Shown in pieces: positions 55,793 through 64,000 of a stretch of DNA of 64,000 nucleotides (position 1 is its first letter; each line of letters opens with the position of its first letter). The notes beneath the pieces were generated by a model. The model worked only from the letters and a program-made list of their open reading frames with translations. It was not told the origin of the DNA and did no database searches. The stretch is from Nocardia huaxiensis (GTDB taxonomy: Bacteria; Actinomycetota; Actinomycetes; Mycobacteriales; Mycobacteriaceae), in assembly GCF_013744875.1 (NCBI RefSeq), contig NZ_CP059399.1:248001-312000 (forward strand), read 5' to 3'. Made by a program: the position numbers and the translations under genes.

Positions 55793-56243
55793 GGCCCGTT
55801 CCGATCGTGGCTGGATGCGTCACGCCATCGGGCTGGCGCGTTTGTGCCCGCCGAGCGAAACCGCCTTCTCGGTCGGCGCGGTCATTGTCGGAGAGGACGG
55901 TGTGGAGATCATCCACGGCTGGTCCCGGGAAACCGACGACAAGGTGCATGCCGAGGAATCGGCCCTGAACAAGCTCGAACCCGGCGACCCGCGGCTGCCG
56001 CACGCCACCATCTACAGCACCCTGGAACCCTGCTCGACCCGCGCGAGCCAGGACCGGACGCCGTGCACCGACCGCATTCTGGCGTCGGGCATCCGCCGCG
56101 TGGTCATCGCCTGGCGGGAACCGGGCACGTTCGTGGAGAACTGCGTCGGCGTCGAGCGACTCCGCCAGCACGGCATCGAAGTCGTCGAACTACCGGATCT
56201 GGCCGAGGAGGCCATGTCCATGAACCGGCATCTGAAACTCTAG
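55782..56243 (+). CDS. RibD deaminase-like protein
   Basis: 153 residues from ATG 55782 with AAGGAGGATT immediately upstream, inside the previous gene. Zinc deaminase motifs: HAEESALNKLE and PCSTRASQDRTPC. The spacing between the two zinc cysteines is ten residues rather than the eight of RibD (PCSHHGRTPPC). Gene order is reductase then deaminase, opposite to fused RibD. Both sit between pabA and the kinase operon; Mtb has neither here. Confidence 0.82.
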   Translation: MSDEARSDRGWMRHAIGLARLCPPSETAFSVGAVIVGEDGVEIIHGWSRETDDKVHAEESALNKLEPGDPRLPHATIYSTLEPCSTRASQDRTPCTDRILASGIRRVVIAWREPGTFVENCVGVERLRQHGIEVVELPDLAEEAMSMNRHLKL

Positions 56244-56261
56244 GGCCGCACCGGAAAACAC

Positions 56262-56293
56262 GATCGCCACGCTCCCGAGGGAACGTGGCGATC
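56262..56293. terminator. Bidirectional terminator between deaminase and pknB
   Basis: GATCGCCACG ... CGTGGCGATC with CTCCC/GGGA pairs inside form a long hairpin. It lies 18 bases after the deaminase stop and 20 before the pknB stop. Confidence 0.85.
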
Positions 56294-56313
56294 ATTCGTT
56301 GCCTATTCGGGCC

Positions 56314-58227
56314 TCACGGCGGGCCGATGGCGATGACACCGGTCGTGATGGTCACCGTGCCGTCCTTGGCGATCGACGACCCCGCGGTCGGCTGCTGCGA
56401 GATGATCCGGCCGATGTCCCCGCTGTTGAGGGTGCTCACCGTGTTCTGGCTGATCTGCCCGTTCCAGCCGCGCTGCCGCAGCAGCGTGACGGCCTCGGCG
56501 GGGGTCTTGCCGCGCAGGTCGGGCATGGTGATCTCGTCACCGGCGGACACCTGGACGGTCACCGACGAACCCTTGTCGACCATGGTCCCGGCTTCGGGGT
56601 TGGTGGCGAGCACGGTGCCCTTGGGCTGTGCGCTCTGCACCTCCTGCTTCACGATCTGCAGGCCGGCGCTCTTGGTCAGGGTCTGTTCCGCCACGTCGAT
56701 GGACTGGCCGACCACATACGGGACCGCGACCTGCTCGGGCCCCTTGCCGATGGTGATCTCGACGGTGCTGCCCGAATCGATCCGGCTGCCCTCGCGCGGA
56801 TCGGACTTGATGACCTTGCCCTTCTCCGCGGCGCTGGACCAATCCTGCTGTACCTGCGGATCCAGTTGCAGCCCAGCATTGATGAGGTTCTTCTCGGCTT
56901 CGGCCTGGGTGAGGCCGATCAGCTTCGGCACCGCCACCTGCTCGGGGCCCTTCGACACCAGCATGGTGACGGTGCTGCCCTTGTCGATCCGGGAACCGCC
57001 CAGCGGCTGGGTGCGGATCACATTGCCGATCGCGACCTTGCTGTCGGGGGTGTCCTGAATGGCCACATGGAATCCGGCGTCCTCCAGCGCCTGCTGGGCC
57101 GACGCCTTCGACTGGCCGGTCAGATCGGGGACCGTCACCTGGGTGAGCCGGGCGCCGGGGCCGATCAGCACCCACAGCAGGGCGGCGACCACCGCGACGG
57201 CCGCCGCGGCCGAGGCCGCGATGAGCGCGGTCCGGCGTCCGCCACCGCCACCGGCGGGTTCGACGATCTCCTGTTCGGTGGTGTCGTCGCGGCGTTCGAC
57301 CGTGCGGTACGAGCGCGGCGGCGGGAGTTCGTCGTCGAGGAAGCTGGTGCGGTCCTCGTCGGTCATGACCATGGGGGCCGTGGGCTTCTGGCCGCCGAGC
57401 ACGCGGATCAGGTCGGCGCGCATCTCGGCGGCGGTCTGATACCGGTTGGCGGGGTTCTTGCTCATGGCCTTGAGCACGACCGAGTCGAGTTCGCGCGGGA
57501 CGCCCGCGTACACGTGTGACGGGAGCCGCGGATCCTCCCGGACGTGCTGGTAGGCCACGGCCACGGGCGAGTCGCCGGTGAAAGGCGGTTCGCCGGTGAG
57601 GATTTCGTAGAGCACGCAGCCGACCGAGTACACGTCGGAGCGGGCGTCGACCTGCTCACCACGCGCCTGTTCGGGCGAAAGGTATTGGGCGGTACCGATG
57701 ACGGCCGCCGTCTGGGTCATGGGGTTGGAGCTGTCGGCGATGGCGCGGGCGATGCCGAAGTCCATCACCTTCACCGCGCCCGCCCGGTTGATCATGATGT
57801 TGGCGGGCTTCATATCGCGGTGCACGATGCCGTTGCGGTGCGAGAAGTCCAGCGCCGCACACACATCCGCGATCACCTCCATGGCGCGCCGCGGCGGCAG
57901 CGGACCCTTGCCGCGCACGATGTCGCGCAGGGTGTCGCCGTCCACGTACTCCATGACGATGTAGGGCAGCGGGCCGCCGTCCACCTCGGCCTCGCCGGTG
58001 TCGTACACCGCGACGATGGCCGGATGGTTCAGTGCGGCCGCGTTCTGCGCCTCCCGCTTGAACCGCAGATAGAACGTGGGGTCGCGCGCGAGGTCCGCGC
58101 GCAGCACCTTGATCGCGACATCGCGGCCGAGCCGCAGATCCCGGGCCTTGTGCACCTCGGACATGCCGCCGAACCCGATGATCTCGCCCAGCTCATAGCG
58201 AGACGAGAGGTTCTTCGGGGTCGTCAT
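56314..58227 (-). CDS. pknB: Serine/threonine protein kinase PknB with PASTA repeats
   Basis: 637 residues. Kinase domain 1-280: Gly-rich loop [13 protein letters not shown], Lys40, [10 protein letters not shown] with Asp138, and DFG at 156-158. One helix at about 345-370 ([21 protein letters not shown]), then four PASTA repeats (about 375-637) that bind muropeptide or lipid II outside. It phosphorylates CwlM, MurJ partners and others to control wall growth. Start overlaps the pknA stop (ATGA). Confidence 0.97.
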   Translation of the reverse strand: MTTPKNLSSRYELGEIIGFGGMSEVHKARDLRLGRDVAIKVLRADLARDPTFYLRFKREAQNAAALNHPAIVAVYDTGEAEVDGGPLPYIVMEYVDGDTLRDIVRGKGPLPPRRAMEVIADVCAALDFSHRNGIVHRDMKPANIMINRAGAVKVMDFGIARAIADSSNPMTQTAAVIGTAQYLSPEQARGEQVDARSDVYSVGCVLYEILTGEPPFTGDSPVAVAYQHVREDPRLPSHVYAGVPRELDSVVLKAMSKNPANRYQTAAEMRADLIRVLGGQKPTAPMVMTDEDRTSFLDDELPPPRSYRTVERRDDTTEQEIVEPAGGGGGRRTALIAASAAAAVAVVAALLWVLIGPGARLTQVTVPDLTGQSKASAQQALEDAGFHVAIQDTPDSKVAIGNVIRTQPLGGSRIDKGSTVTMLVSKGPEQVAVPKLIGLTQAEAEKNLINAGLQLDPQVQQDWSSAAEKGKVIKSDPREGSRIDSGSTVEITIGKGPEQVAVPYVVGQSIDVAEQTLTKSAGLQIVKQEVQSAQPKGTVLATNPEAGTMVDKGSSVTVQVSAGDEITMPDLRGKTPAEAVTLLRQRGWNGQISQNTVSTLNSGDIGRIISQQPTAGSSIAKDGTVTITTGVIAIGPP

Positions 58228-59789
58228 GGTTGTCCTTGCTCGGAGAGGTCTGAGGTGTTGGCGCGGACACCTCCGCCAGCACCGGGGATCACTGGAAACG
58301 ATGGTAGGTCCACACCCGGTTGCGGCTTCTTGGTGGTGGTCGGCGGCACCGTGCTGGGCTCTTCGTCCTTGGTGGTCGTCGGCGGGACGGTGGTGGTCTT
58401 CGGCACCGTCGTCGTCACCGGCGGCTTGGTCGTGGTGACCGGGGGTTGCGTGGTCGTCACCGGCGGTTCGTAGGTGGTGACGGGAGGTTCGTAGGTGGTG
58501 ACCGGCGGTGGCACCGGTCTCTCCTTGGTGGTGGTCAGCGGCGCCGTGGTGGTCGGCGGCGCGGTCACCGGCGGTGCGACGACGGCACTGGTGCGGGTGG
58601 GCGGCGTCGGCTCCGGCGGCGATCCGGACAGTAGTACGAAAGCGGCTGCGGCGCCGAGGATCAGCGCGCCCACGCCGAGTCCGGCGAGCGCCTTCTGGCT
58701 GTTGGTGAACCTGCCGGTCGGTTCGTCGTCGGCCATGGCCGCGCCAGCGCCCGGGCGCGTCGTCGGCGGCTGCGGACCCGACAGCAGCGCGGTCGCACCC
58801 GTCATGGCGGCGGGCTGCTGCGGCGGCGTCGCGTACCGGGTGGTGGGCTGATCGGCCCGCTGCCCGGGAATGATCATGGTCGGTCCGGGCGGCAGCACCC
58901 GCGTCGCACCCGTGGGAATGTTCGGGGTGACCGGAATCCCGCCCGGCGGCGTGGGCCGGCGACCGGAACGCACCGCGGCCACCGCGTCGGCGAACTCGCC
59001 GCCGGTGGCATACCGCTGCTGCGGATCCTTGGCCATGGTGATCTCGATCAGCTCGCGCACGTTCGGCGGCAGATCGGCCGGCAGCGGCGGCGGGGTGTCC
59101 CGCACATGCTTCATGGCGACGGTCAGCGCGCCCTCGCCGGTGAACGGCCGCTGCCCGGCGAGCGCCTCGTACCCGACCACGCCGAGCGAGTACACGTCCG
59201 AGGCGGCGGTGGCATCCTCACCGGTGGCCTGCTCCGGCGCGATGTACTGGGCGGTGCCCATCACCATGCCGGTCTTGGTGACCGGCGACGCGTCTACGGC
59301 CTTGGCAATGCCGAAGTCGGTGATCTTCACCTGACCGGTCGGCGTCACAAGAATGTTGCCCGGCTTCACATCTCGATGCACCACGCCCGCCGAATGCGCC
59401 ACCTGCAGTGCGCGGGCGGTCTGCTCCAGCATGTCCAGACCCTGCGCCACCGACAGCCGGCTCATCCGGTTGAGCACCGCGTTCAGCGGTTCGCCCTGCA
59501 CGAATTCCATGACCAGATAGGCGATCTCGCCACCCGACGGGTCCATGGTCTCGCCGTAGTCGTAGATCCCGGCGATGCCCGGATGATTCAGCTGCGCGGT
59601 CGTGCGCGCCTCGGCGCGGAACCGGTGCCGGAAGGTGGGATCGGTGGAGAACTCCGCCTTGAGCACCTTCACCGCGACACGACGGTCCAGCCGCGTGTCG
59701 AGAGCTTCCCAGACCTGGCCCATACCGCCGGTGGCGATCAGGCGCTGCAGCCGGTAGCGGTCCGCGATCAACGCACCGTTGTTCAGCAT
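58224..59789 (-). CDS. pknA: Serine/threonine protein kinase PknA
   Basis: 521 residues. Kinase domain 1-280 with [13 protein letters not shown], Lys41, Asp140 ([10 protein letters not shown]) and DFG 158-160. A long linker, one transmembrane helix ([21 protein letters not shown], about 375-395), and a Thr/Pro-rich extracellular tail with repeated [14 protein letters not shown] units, without PASTA domains. Essential regulator of cell shape with PknB. Last 120 residues are low complexity. Confidence 0.97.
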   Translation of the reverse strand: MLNNGALIADRYRLQRLIATGGMGQVWEALDTRLDRRVAVKVLKAEFSTDPTFRHRFRAEARTTAQLNHPGIAGIYDYGETMDPSGGEIAYLVMEFVQGEPLNAVLNRMSRLSVAQGLDMLEQTARALQVAHSAGVVHRDVKPGNILVTPTGQVKITDFGIAKAVDASPVTKTGMVMGTAQYIAPEQATGEDATAASDVYSLGVVGYEALAGQRPFTGEGALTVAMKHVRDTPPPLPADLPPNVRELIEITMAKDPQQRYATGGEFADAVAAVRSGRRPTPPGGIPVTPNIPTGATRVLPPGPTMIIPGQRADQPTTRYATPPQQPAAMTGATALLSGPQPPTTRPGAGAAMADDEPTGRFTNSQKALAGLGVGALILGAAAAFVLLSGSPPEPTPPTRTSAVVAPPVTAPPTTTAPLTTTKERPVPPPVTTYEPPVTTYEPPVTTTQPPVTTTKPPVTTTVPKTTTVPPTTTKDEEPSTVPPTTTKKPQPGVDLPSFPVIPGAGGGVRANTSDLSEQGQP

Positions 59790-59822
59790 TCCAGACCCCG
59801 TCTACCTCGCACCTTCATGTTG

Positions 59823-61298
59823 TCAGCCCCCCTGCAATCCGGCGTCGAGCACGGCCCGGGCGACCGGCGCGGCGACCGACCCGCCGGTGGCGGCCAGCGC
59901 CCGATCGCCACCGTTCTCGACGATCACCGCGATCGCGATCTTCGGGTTCTGCGCCGGCGCGAAGGCGATGTACCAGGCGTGCGGCGGCGTATTGCGAGGA
60001 TCGTCGCCGTGTTCGGCGGTTCCGGTCTTGGAGGCGATCGTGTACGAGCGCGGCTGCGTCCCGCCCTGCGTGTTCTTCTCCGATTCGATCATCATGGCGG
60101 TGATCTGGGAGGCCACCTGTGCGCTGACCGCCTGACCGACCGACATGGCGTTGATGTTCTTGAGCGTGGTCAGGTCGGGGGCCTGCAGCTGGTCCACCAG
60201 ATGCGGTTGCATGCGCACGCCGCCGTTGGCGATGGTCGCCGCGATGACCGCATTGTCCAGCGGGGTGATCGAGACGTCCCGCTGCCCGATGCTGGACTGG
60301 CCCAGAGCCGCCTTGTCCGGAATATCGCCGACCGTGCTCGTTCCCCATTCGAGCGGGATGCCGGAGTGATCGCCGATGCCGAACGCTGCCGCCTCGTCCT
60401 TGAGTTTGGCGGCCCCCACCTTGATACCGAGGTCCACGAAGGCCGTGTTACACGAGTACTTGAACGCCTCGGTCAGCGACGCGGTGGCGCCGTCACCGGG
60501 ACCGCAGTGGCTGCCGTTGTAGTTCTCCAGCGTGGTGTTGGTGTCCGGCAACGTGATTCGCGACGCCGCCGTGAGCTGATCGCTCGGCGTGGCGAGCCCG
60601 TTGGCCAGCGCGGCCGCGGTCACCACCACCTTGAAGGTGGAACCCGGCGGGTAGATCATCGACACCGCGCGATTGATGAGCGGCTGGCCGTCGTCCTGCT
60701 GCAGTTCGGTCTTCTTCTCCGTCACCTGCGCGCCGTCGTGGACGGTCAGCTCGTTCGGGTCGTAGGACGGCGTCGACACCATGGTGAGGATGCGGCCCGT
60801 GCTCGGCTCGATGGCGACCACCGAACCGGTGTACCCCTTCGAGGTCAGCTGGTCGTAGGCGACCTTCTGCATGGCCGGATTCAGCGTGGTGATCACATTG
60901 CCGCCGCGCGGATCCCGACCGGAGATCATGTCCACCAGCCGGCGGCCGAACAGGTCGTTGTCGGAGCCGCTGAGGATCGAGTCCTCGGCGTTCTCCAGTC
61001 CGTCGCGGCCGTTCTGCATGGTGTAGTAGCCGGTGACGTGCGCGTACGCCCGCGGATCGGTCGGGTAGATGCGCAGGTACTTGTACCGGTCCTCGGTGGC
61101 CACCGAACTCGCCAGCACCACGCCCTGTGCGGAGATCTGCCCGCGCTGGCGGGCGTACTCGTCGAGCAGGACGCGGCGGTTGCGGGTGTCGGTGCGCAGG
61201 TCGTCGGCCTTCCACCACTGCACGTAGGTGGCATTGGCGAGCAGCGCGACGATCATGACCATGACCGCGAGCGAGACCCGGCGCAGGGGTGTGTTCAC
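59823..61298 (-). CDS. pbpA: Penicillin-binding protein PbpA (class B transpeptidase)
   Basis: 491 residues. An N-terminal helix ([19 protein letters not shown]), dimerisation region, then a transpeptidase domain with SxxK at PPGSTFKVV, SxN at YSCNTAF and KTGTAEH. It cross-links peptidoglycan during elongation or septation together with RodA. Rod-shape operon, immediately followed by pknA. The start overlaps rodA by four bases. Confidence 0.97.
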   Translation of the reverse strand: MNTPLRRVSLAVMVMIVALLANATYVQWWKADDLRTDTRNRRVLLDEYARQRGQISAQGVVLASSVATEDRYKYLRIYPTDPRAYAHVTGYYTMQNGRDGLENAEDSILSGSDNDLFGRRLVDMISGRDPRGGNVITTLNPAMQKVAYDQLTSKGYTGSVVAIEPSTGRILTMVSTPSYDPNELTVHDGAQVTEKKTELQQDDGQPLINRAVSMIYPPGSTFKVVVTAAALANGLATPSDQLTAASRITLPDTNTTLENYNGSHCGPGDGATASLTEAFKYSCNTAFVDLGIKVGAAKLKDEAAAFGIGDHSGIPLEWGTSTVGDIPDKAALGQSSIGQRDVSITPLDNAVIAATIANGGVRMQPHLVDQLQAPDLTTLKNINAMSVGQAVSAQVASQITAMMIESEKNTQGGTQPRSYTIASKTGTAEHGDDPRNTPPHAWYIAFAPAQNPKIAIAVIVENGGDRALAATGGSVAAPVARAVLDAGLQGG

Positions 61299-62764
61299 GC
61301 GGCACCCCCCTTCGGCCGGCGCACCAGTTCGGTGGGCGCGTCGGCGATCGGCTCGGGCGCCCGCTTGCGCGCCGGTGCGGGCGCGCGGGCCGCGTCGGAC
61401 ACCTTGATCAGCAGCGCCAGCAGCGCGTAGTTGGCCAGCAGCGACGAGCCGCCGTAGGAGACGAACGGTGTGGTCAGACCGGTCAGCGGGATCAGCTTGG
61501 TGACGCCGCCGACCACCACGAAGATCTGGATGGCGATGGTGAACGCCAGGCCCGCGGCCAGCAGCTTGCCGAAGCTGTCGCGTACGGCCAGCGCGGTGCG
61601 CAGACCGCGAATCACGAAGATGCAGAAGAGCATCAGCACCGCGGCCAGGCCGATGAGGCCCAGCTCCTCACCGATGGTGGTGATGATGAAGTCGGTCTTG
61701 GCGAACGGCACCTCGGTGGGCCGGCCGCTGCCCAGCCCGGTGCCGGCGAGCCCGCCGGTGGCGAGGCCGAACAGCGACTGCGAGATCTGGTAGCCGGTGT
61801 TGGAGTAGTCGTCGAAGGGGTGCAGCCAGGTGTTCACGCGCACCCGCACATGCCCGAAAGCGTTGTACGCGATGACGAATCCGACCGCCAGCAGGGCGCC
61901 GCCGATGACCAGCCAGCCCACGCGTTCGGTGGCGATGTAGAGCATCACCAGCACGGTGGCGAAGATGAGCAGCGAGGTGCCGAGGTCCTTCTCCAGCACC
62001 AGCACGCCGAGGCAGACCACCCAGACCACCAGGATCGGGCCGAGGTCGCGGGCGCGCGGCAGGTCCATGCCGAAGACGTGCTTGCCCGCGGCCATGAACA
62101 GGTCGCGCTTGGCCACCAGGACGCCCGCGAAAAAGATGATGAGCAGGATCTTCGCGAACTCGCCGGGCTGAACGCTGAAGCCGGGTAGGCGAATCCAGAT
62201 CTTGGCGCCGTTCACCTCGGAGAAGCGGGAGGGCAGCAGCGCGGGGATCGCGAGCGCGACCAGTCCGGCCAGTCCGAGGGTGTAGGCGTAGCGGGCCAGC
62301 GTGCGGTAGTCGCGCAGCACGATCAACAGGCCCATGAACACCACCATCCCCAGCCCCGTCCACAGCACCTGCTGGTTGGCGTCGGGGGAGGGGATGGCCT
62401 TGGAAGCGAAGGTGGCGTCCTGTGCCTCGGCTAGATCGAGGCGATGGATCAGCACCAGCCCGAGTCCGTTGAGCAGCGCCACGATCGGTAGTAGGAGCGG
62501 GTCCGCGAAGGCCGCGAAGCGCCGCACCGCCAGGTGCGCGACTCCGAACAGCGCCAGGTAGGACGCCCCGAGTTTGGCGATGTCCCAGGTGATGGACTGC
62601 TCCTGGCTGGCTTCCACCAGGATCAGCGACACCGTCGTGATGACGGCGGCCAGCGCCAGGAGCATGAGTTCCACGTTCCGCCGCGTGGACGGCGGCGGCG
62701 CGGGAGCGAATCCGCCCGGCGGACTGGGAAAGGCCCCAGCGGACGGTGGTGCCGGAGCGGACAT
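61295..62764 (-). CDS. rodA: RodA/FtsW-family peptidoglycan polymerase (SEDS)
   Basis: 489 residues, with ten or more helices. SEDS signature region includes [23 protein letters not shown] and [18 protein letters not shown]- and C-terminal cytoplasmic Pro/Arg-rich tails. Acts as a glycosyltransferase paired with PbpA. Start codon overlaps the pstP stop, and its stop overlaps pbpA. Confidence 0.96.
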   Translation of the reverse strand: MSAPAPPSAGAFPSPPGGFAPAPPPSTRRNVELMLLALAAVITTVSLILVEASQEQSITWDIAKLGASYLALFGVAHLAVRRFAAFADPLLLPIVALLNGLGLVLIHRLDLAEAQDATFASKAIPSPDANQQVLWTGLGMVVFMGLLIVLRDYRTLARYAYTLGLAGLVALAIPALLPSRFSEVNGAKIWIRLPGFSVQPGEFAKILLIIFFAGVLVAKRDLFMAAGKHVFGMDLPRARDLGPILVVWVVCLGVLVLEKDLGTSLLIFATVLVMLYIATERVGWLVIGGALLAVGFVIAYNAFGHVRVRVNTWLHPFDDYSNTGYQISQSLFGLATGGLAGTGLGSGRPTEVPFAKTDFIITTIGEELGLIGLAAVLMLFCIFVIRGLRTALAVRDSFGKLLAAGLAFTIAIQIFVVVGGVTKLIPLTGLTTPFVSYGGSSLLANYALLALLIKVSDAARAPAPARKRAPEPIADAPTELVRRPKGGAA

Positions 62765-64000
62765 CAGTCCGCCACCCTGCAGTTCTGCTCCGATGCCTTC
62801 GGAGCCGTGGTGGTGGTGACCGGCGGTGTGGTCGTGGGTTGTTCGGAGCCCGGGGTGCGCGGTTCGAGCGTCTGCTCACCGGTGTTGGGCGGTGTGCTGG
62901 TGGCGGGCGCCCCGGTGGTGGTCGGCGCGGCTGCGGTGGTGGAGGCGCCGGGCTGGTTGGGGTCGCCGGGCGGCGGAGTGGTGACGGGCGGCGCGGCCGG
63001 CTTCTCGCACGGCGGCAGCAGGCCCTTGTCTCCGGAGAGGTTCTGCATCTGCTTGACGGCCTCGTCGCGGGAGACGCCGGGCAGTCCCTTCTGCACGGAA
63101 TCCTGGACGGTCGACTTGAGATCGGGCAGGGTCAGCTCACGGCATCCGGGCGGGAAAGCCGAACCGGGATCGGCCAATTGGATCTCACCGTTGCGGGTGG
63201 CGCAGGCGATCTGGTCCACATCCCGGATGGTGAAACCGAGCACCGATCCGGGCAGGCCCCGCAGGATCACCACCTTCCCGCCCTCGGCTCCCACGTAATA
63301 GTTGCTGCGAACCATGTTGTAGCCGATGGTGAGTCCCGCGCCGACCGCCACGAGTAGCGCCGCCGACAGGGCGATCCAGCGCCACTTGTGGCCCTTCTTG
63401 GGCGGTTCCGGCTCCGGCATGGCGACCGCTCTGCGCGGTGTCGCGCGCGGTGGCCGCATGGCGGCGGCGCGACCGGCGGCGGTGTTCGGCGGGGGAGTGT
63501 CCTCGTCCTCGCCGGAGGCCGCGCCCGCCACGATGGGATGCGACTGGCCGTAATCCAGATCGATCACATCCGCGACGACAACCGTCACATTGTCGGGACC
63601 GCCACTGCGCAAAGCCAATTCGATGAGCCGGTCCGCCGACTCGTCGGTGCTGCCCTCGCGCAGGGTGTTGGCGATGGTCTCGTCGCTCACCACATCGGAC
63701 AGGCCGTCCGAGCAGAGCAGATAGCGATCCCCGGCCCGCGCCTCGCGCACGACCAGGGTCGGCTCGATCTCGTTGCCGGTGAGCGCCCGCATGATCAGCG
63801 ACCGCTGCGGATGGGTGTGCGCCTGCTCGGGCGTGATCCGCCCCTCGTCGACCAGCGACTGCACGAAGGTGTCGTCGCGGGTGATCTGAGTCAGCTCACC
63901 CCCGCGCAACATGTAGGCGCGAGAGTCACCGATATGCGCCAGGCCGAGTTTGGAGCCCGCGAACAGGATGGCGGTGAGCGTGGTGCCCATGCCGTCGAGT
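62764..64000 (-). CDS. pstP: PP2C-family Ser/Thr phosphatase PstP (5' end cut by window)
   Basis: At least 411 residues; the frame runs to base 64000, so the N-terminus is outside. PP2C motifs [33 protein letters not shown] and [13 protein letters not shown] bind two Mn2+/Mg2+. A cytoplasmic linker, one helix ([19 protein letters not shown]), and an extracellular region ending in a Thr/Pro-rich tail follow. Dephosphorylates PknA and PknB. First visible gene of the pstP-rodA-pbpA-pknA-pknB operon. Confidence 0.96.
   Translation of the reverse strand, partial: LDGMGTTLTAILFAGSKLGLAHIGDSRAYMLRGGELTQITRDDTFVQSLVDEGRITPEQAHTHPQRSLIMRALTGNEIEPTLVVREARAGDRYLLCSDGLSDVVSDETIANTLREGSTDESADRLIELALRSGGPDNVTVVVADVIDLDYGQSHPIVAGAASGEDEDTPPPNTAAGRAAAMRPPRATPRRAVAMPEPEPPKKGHKWRWIALSAALLVAVGAGLTIGYNMVRSNYYVGAEGGKVVILRGLPGSVLGFTIRDVDQIACATRNGEIQLADPGSAFPPGCRELTLPDLKSTVQDSVQKGLPGVSRDEAVKQMQNLSGDKGLLPPCEKPAAPPVTTPPPGDPNQPGASTTAAAPTTTGAPATSTPPNTGEQTLEPRTPGSEQPTTTPPVTTTTAPKASEQNCRVAD

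Overview
This 64 kb, high-GC window carries the replication-origin neighbourhood of a mycolic-acid actinobacterium, most probably Nocardia or a close relative. The order cca, mutT4, DUF6049, murJ, sigM, anti-sigma, trxB, trxC, cwlM, GNAT, parB, parA, rsmG, jag, yidC, yidD, rnpA, rpmH | dnaA, oriC, dnaN, recF, dciA, gyrB, gyrA, DUF3566, tRNA-Ile, tRNA-Ala ... ppiA, crgA, trpG/pabA, pknB, pknA, pbpA, rodA, pstP follows the Mycobacterium tuberculosis oriC arrangement known from the literature. Several inserted genes, and the length of the MurJ N-terminal region, differ from Mycobacterium. The species is inferred from synteny and protein style only.

Layout. 1-11.4 kb is an accessory/metabolic stretch: an XRE regulator, a small unknown protein, DUF4190, pirin, NUDIX, an MFS exporter, a secreted DUF4185 (GH183-like) protein, the pxpABC 5-oxoprolinase operon, an epimerase and a DUF2993-like protein. 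11.5-25.8 kb holds tRNA maturation (cca), MutT4, the lipid II flippase fused to a pseudokinase, the SigM module, the thioredoxin pair and the CwlM regulator. 25.8-33.2 kb, on the minus strand, is the segregation and membrane-insertion cluster with several parS-like sites and one inserted secreted protein. 33.2-44.5 kb holds dnaA, oriC, dnaN, recF, dciA, gyrB and gyrA. 44.5-56.3 kb holds DUF3566, two tRNAs with a 35-residue DLW-39 protein between them, an adenylate cyclase, a DrrAB-type ABC exporter, glmS, ppiA, a rhomboid protease, a PH-domain protein, crgA, pabA/trpG and a split RibD-like pair. 56.3-64 kb is the Ser/Thr kinase and cell-elongation operon (pstP-rodA-pbpA-pknA-pknB), cut by the window end within pstP.

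How the genes work together. Most of the window connects chromosome replication and segregation with envelope growth: DnaA/oriC/ParABS start and segregate replication; CwlM, MurJ, PknA/PknB/PstP, PbpA and RodA make and regulate peptidoglycan; CrgA acts at the septum; YidC/YidD/Jag serve membrane insertion; SigM and thioredoxin answer stress.

Most unusual feature. The dnaA-dnaN intergenic region contains eleven copies of the palindrome CTCGAG within about 340 bp, often 11 or 22 bp apart and fused to degenerate DnaA boxes, with a long imperfect duplication. It is followed by a CTACTACTAC (DnaA-trio-like) tract and an AT-rich stretch. The same CCTCGAG-TTGTCC module, with a perfect DnaA box, recurs 18 kb away upstream of the PH-domain gene next to crgA. 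A second notable feature is a family of six GC-rich intergenic repeats; three of them begin within about 12 bases after a stop codon in the same orientation.
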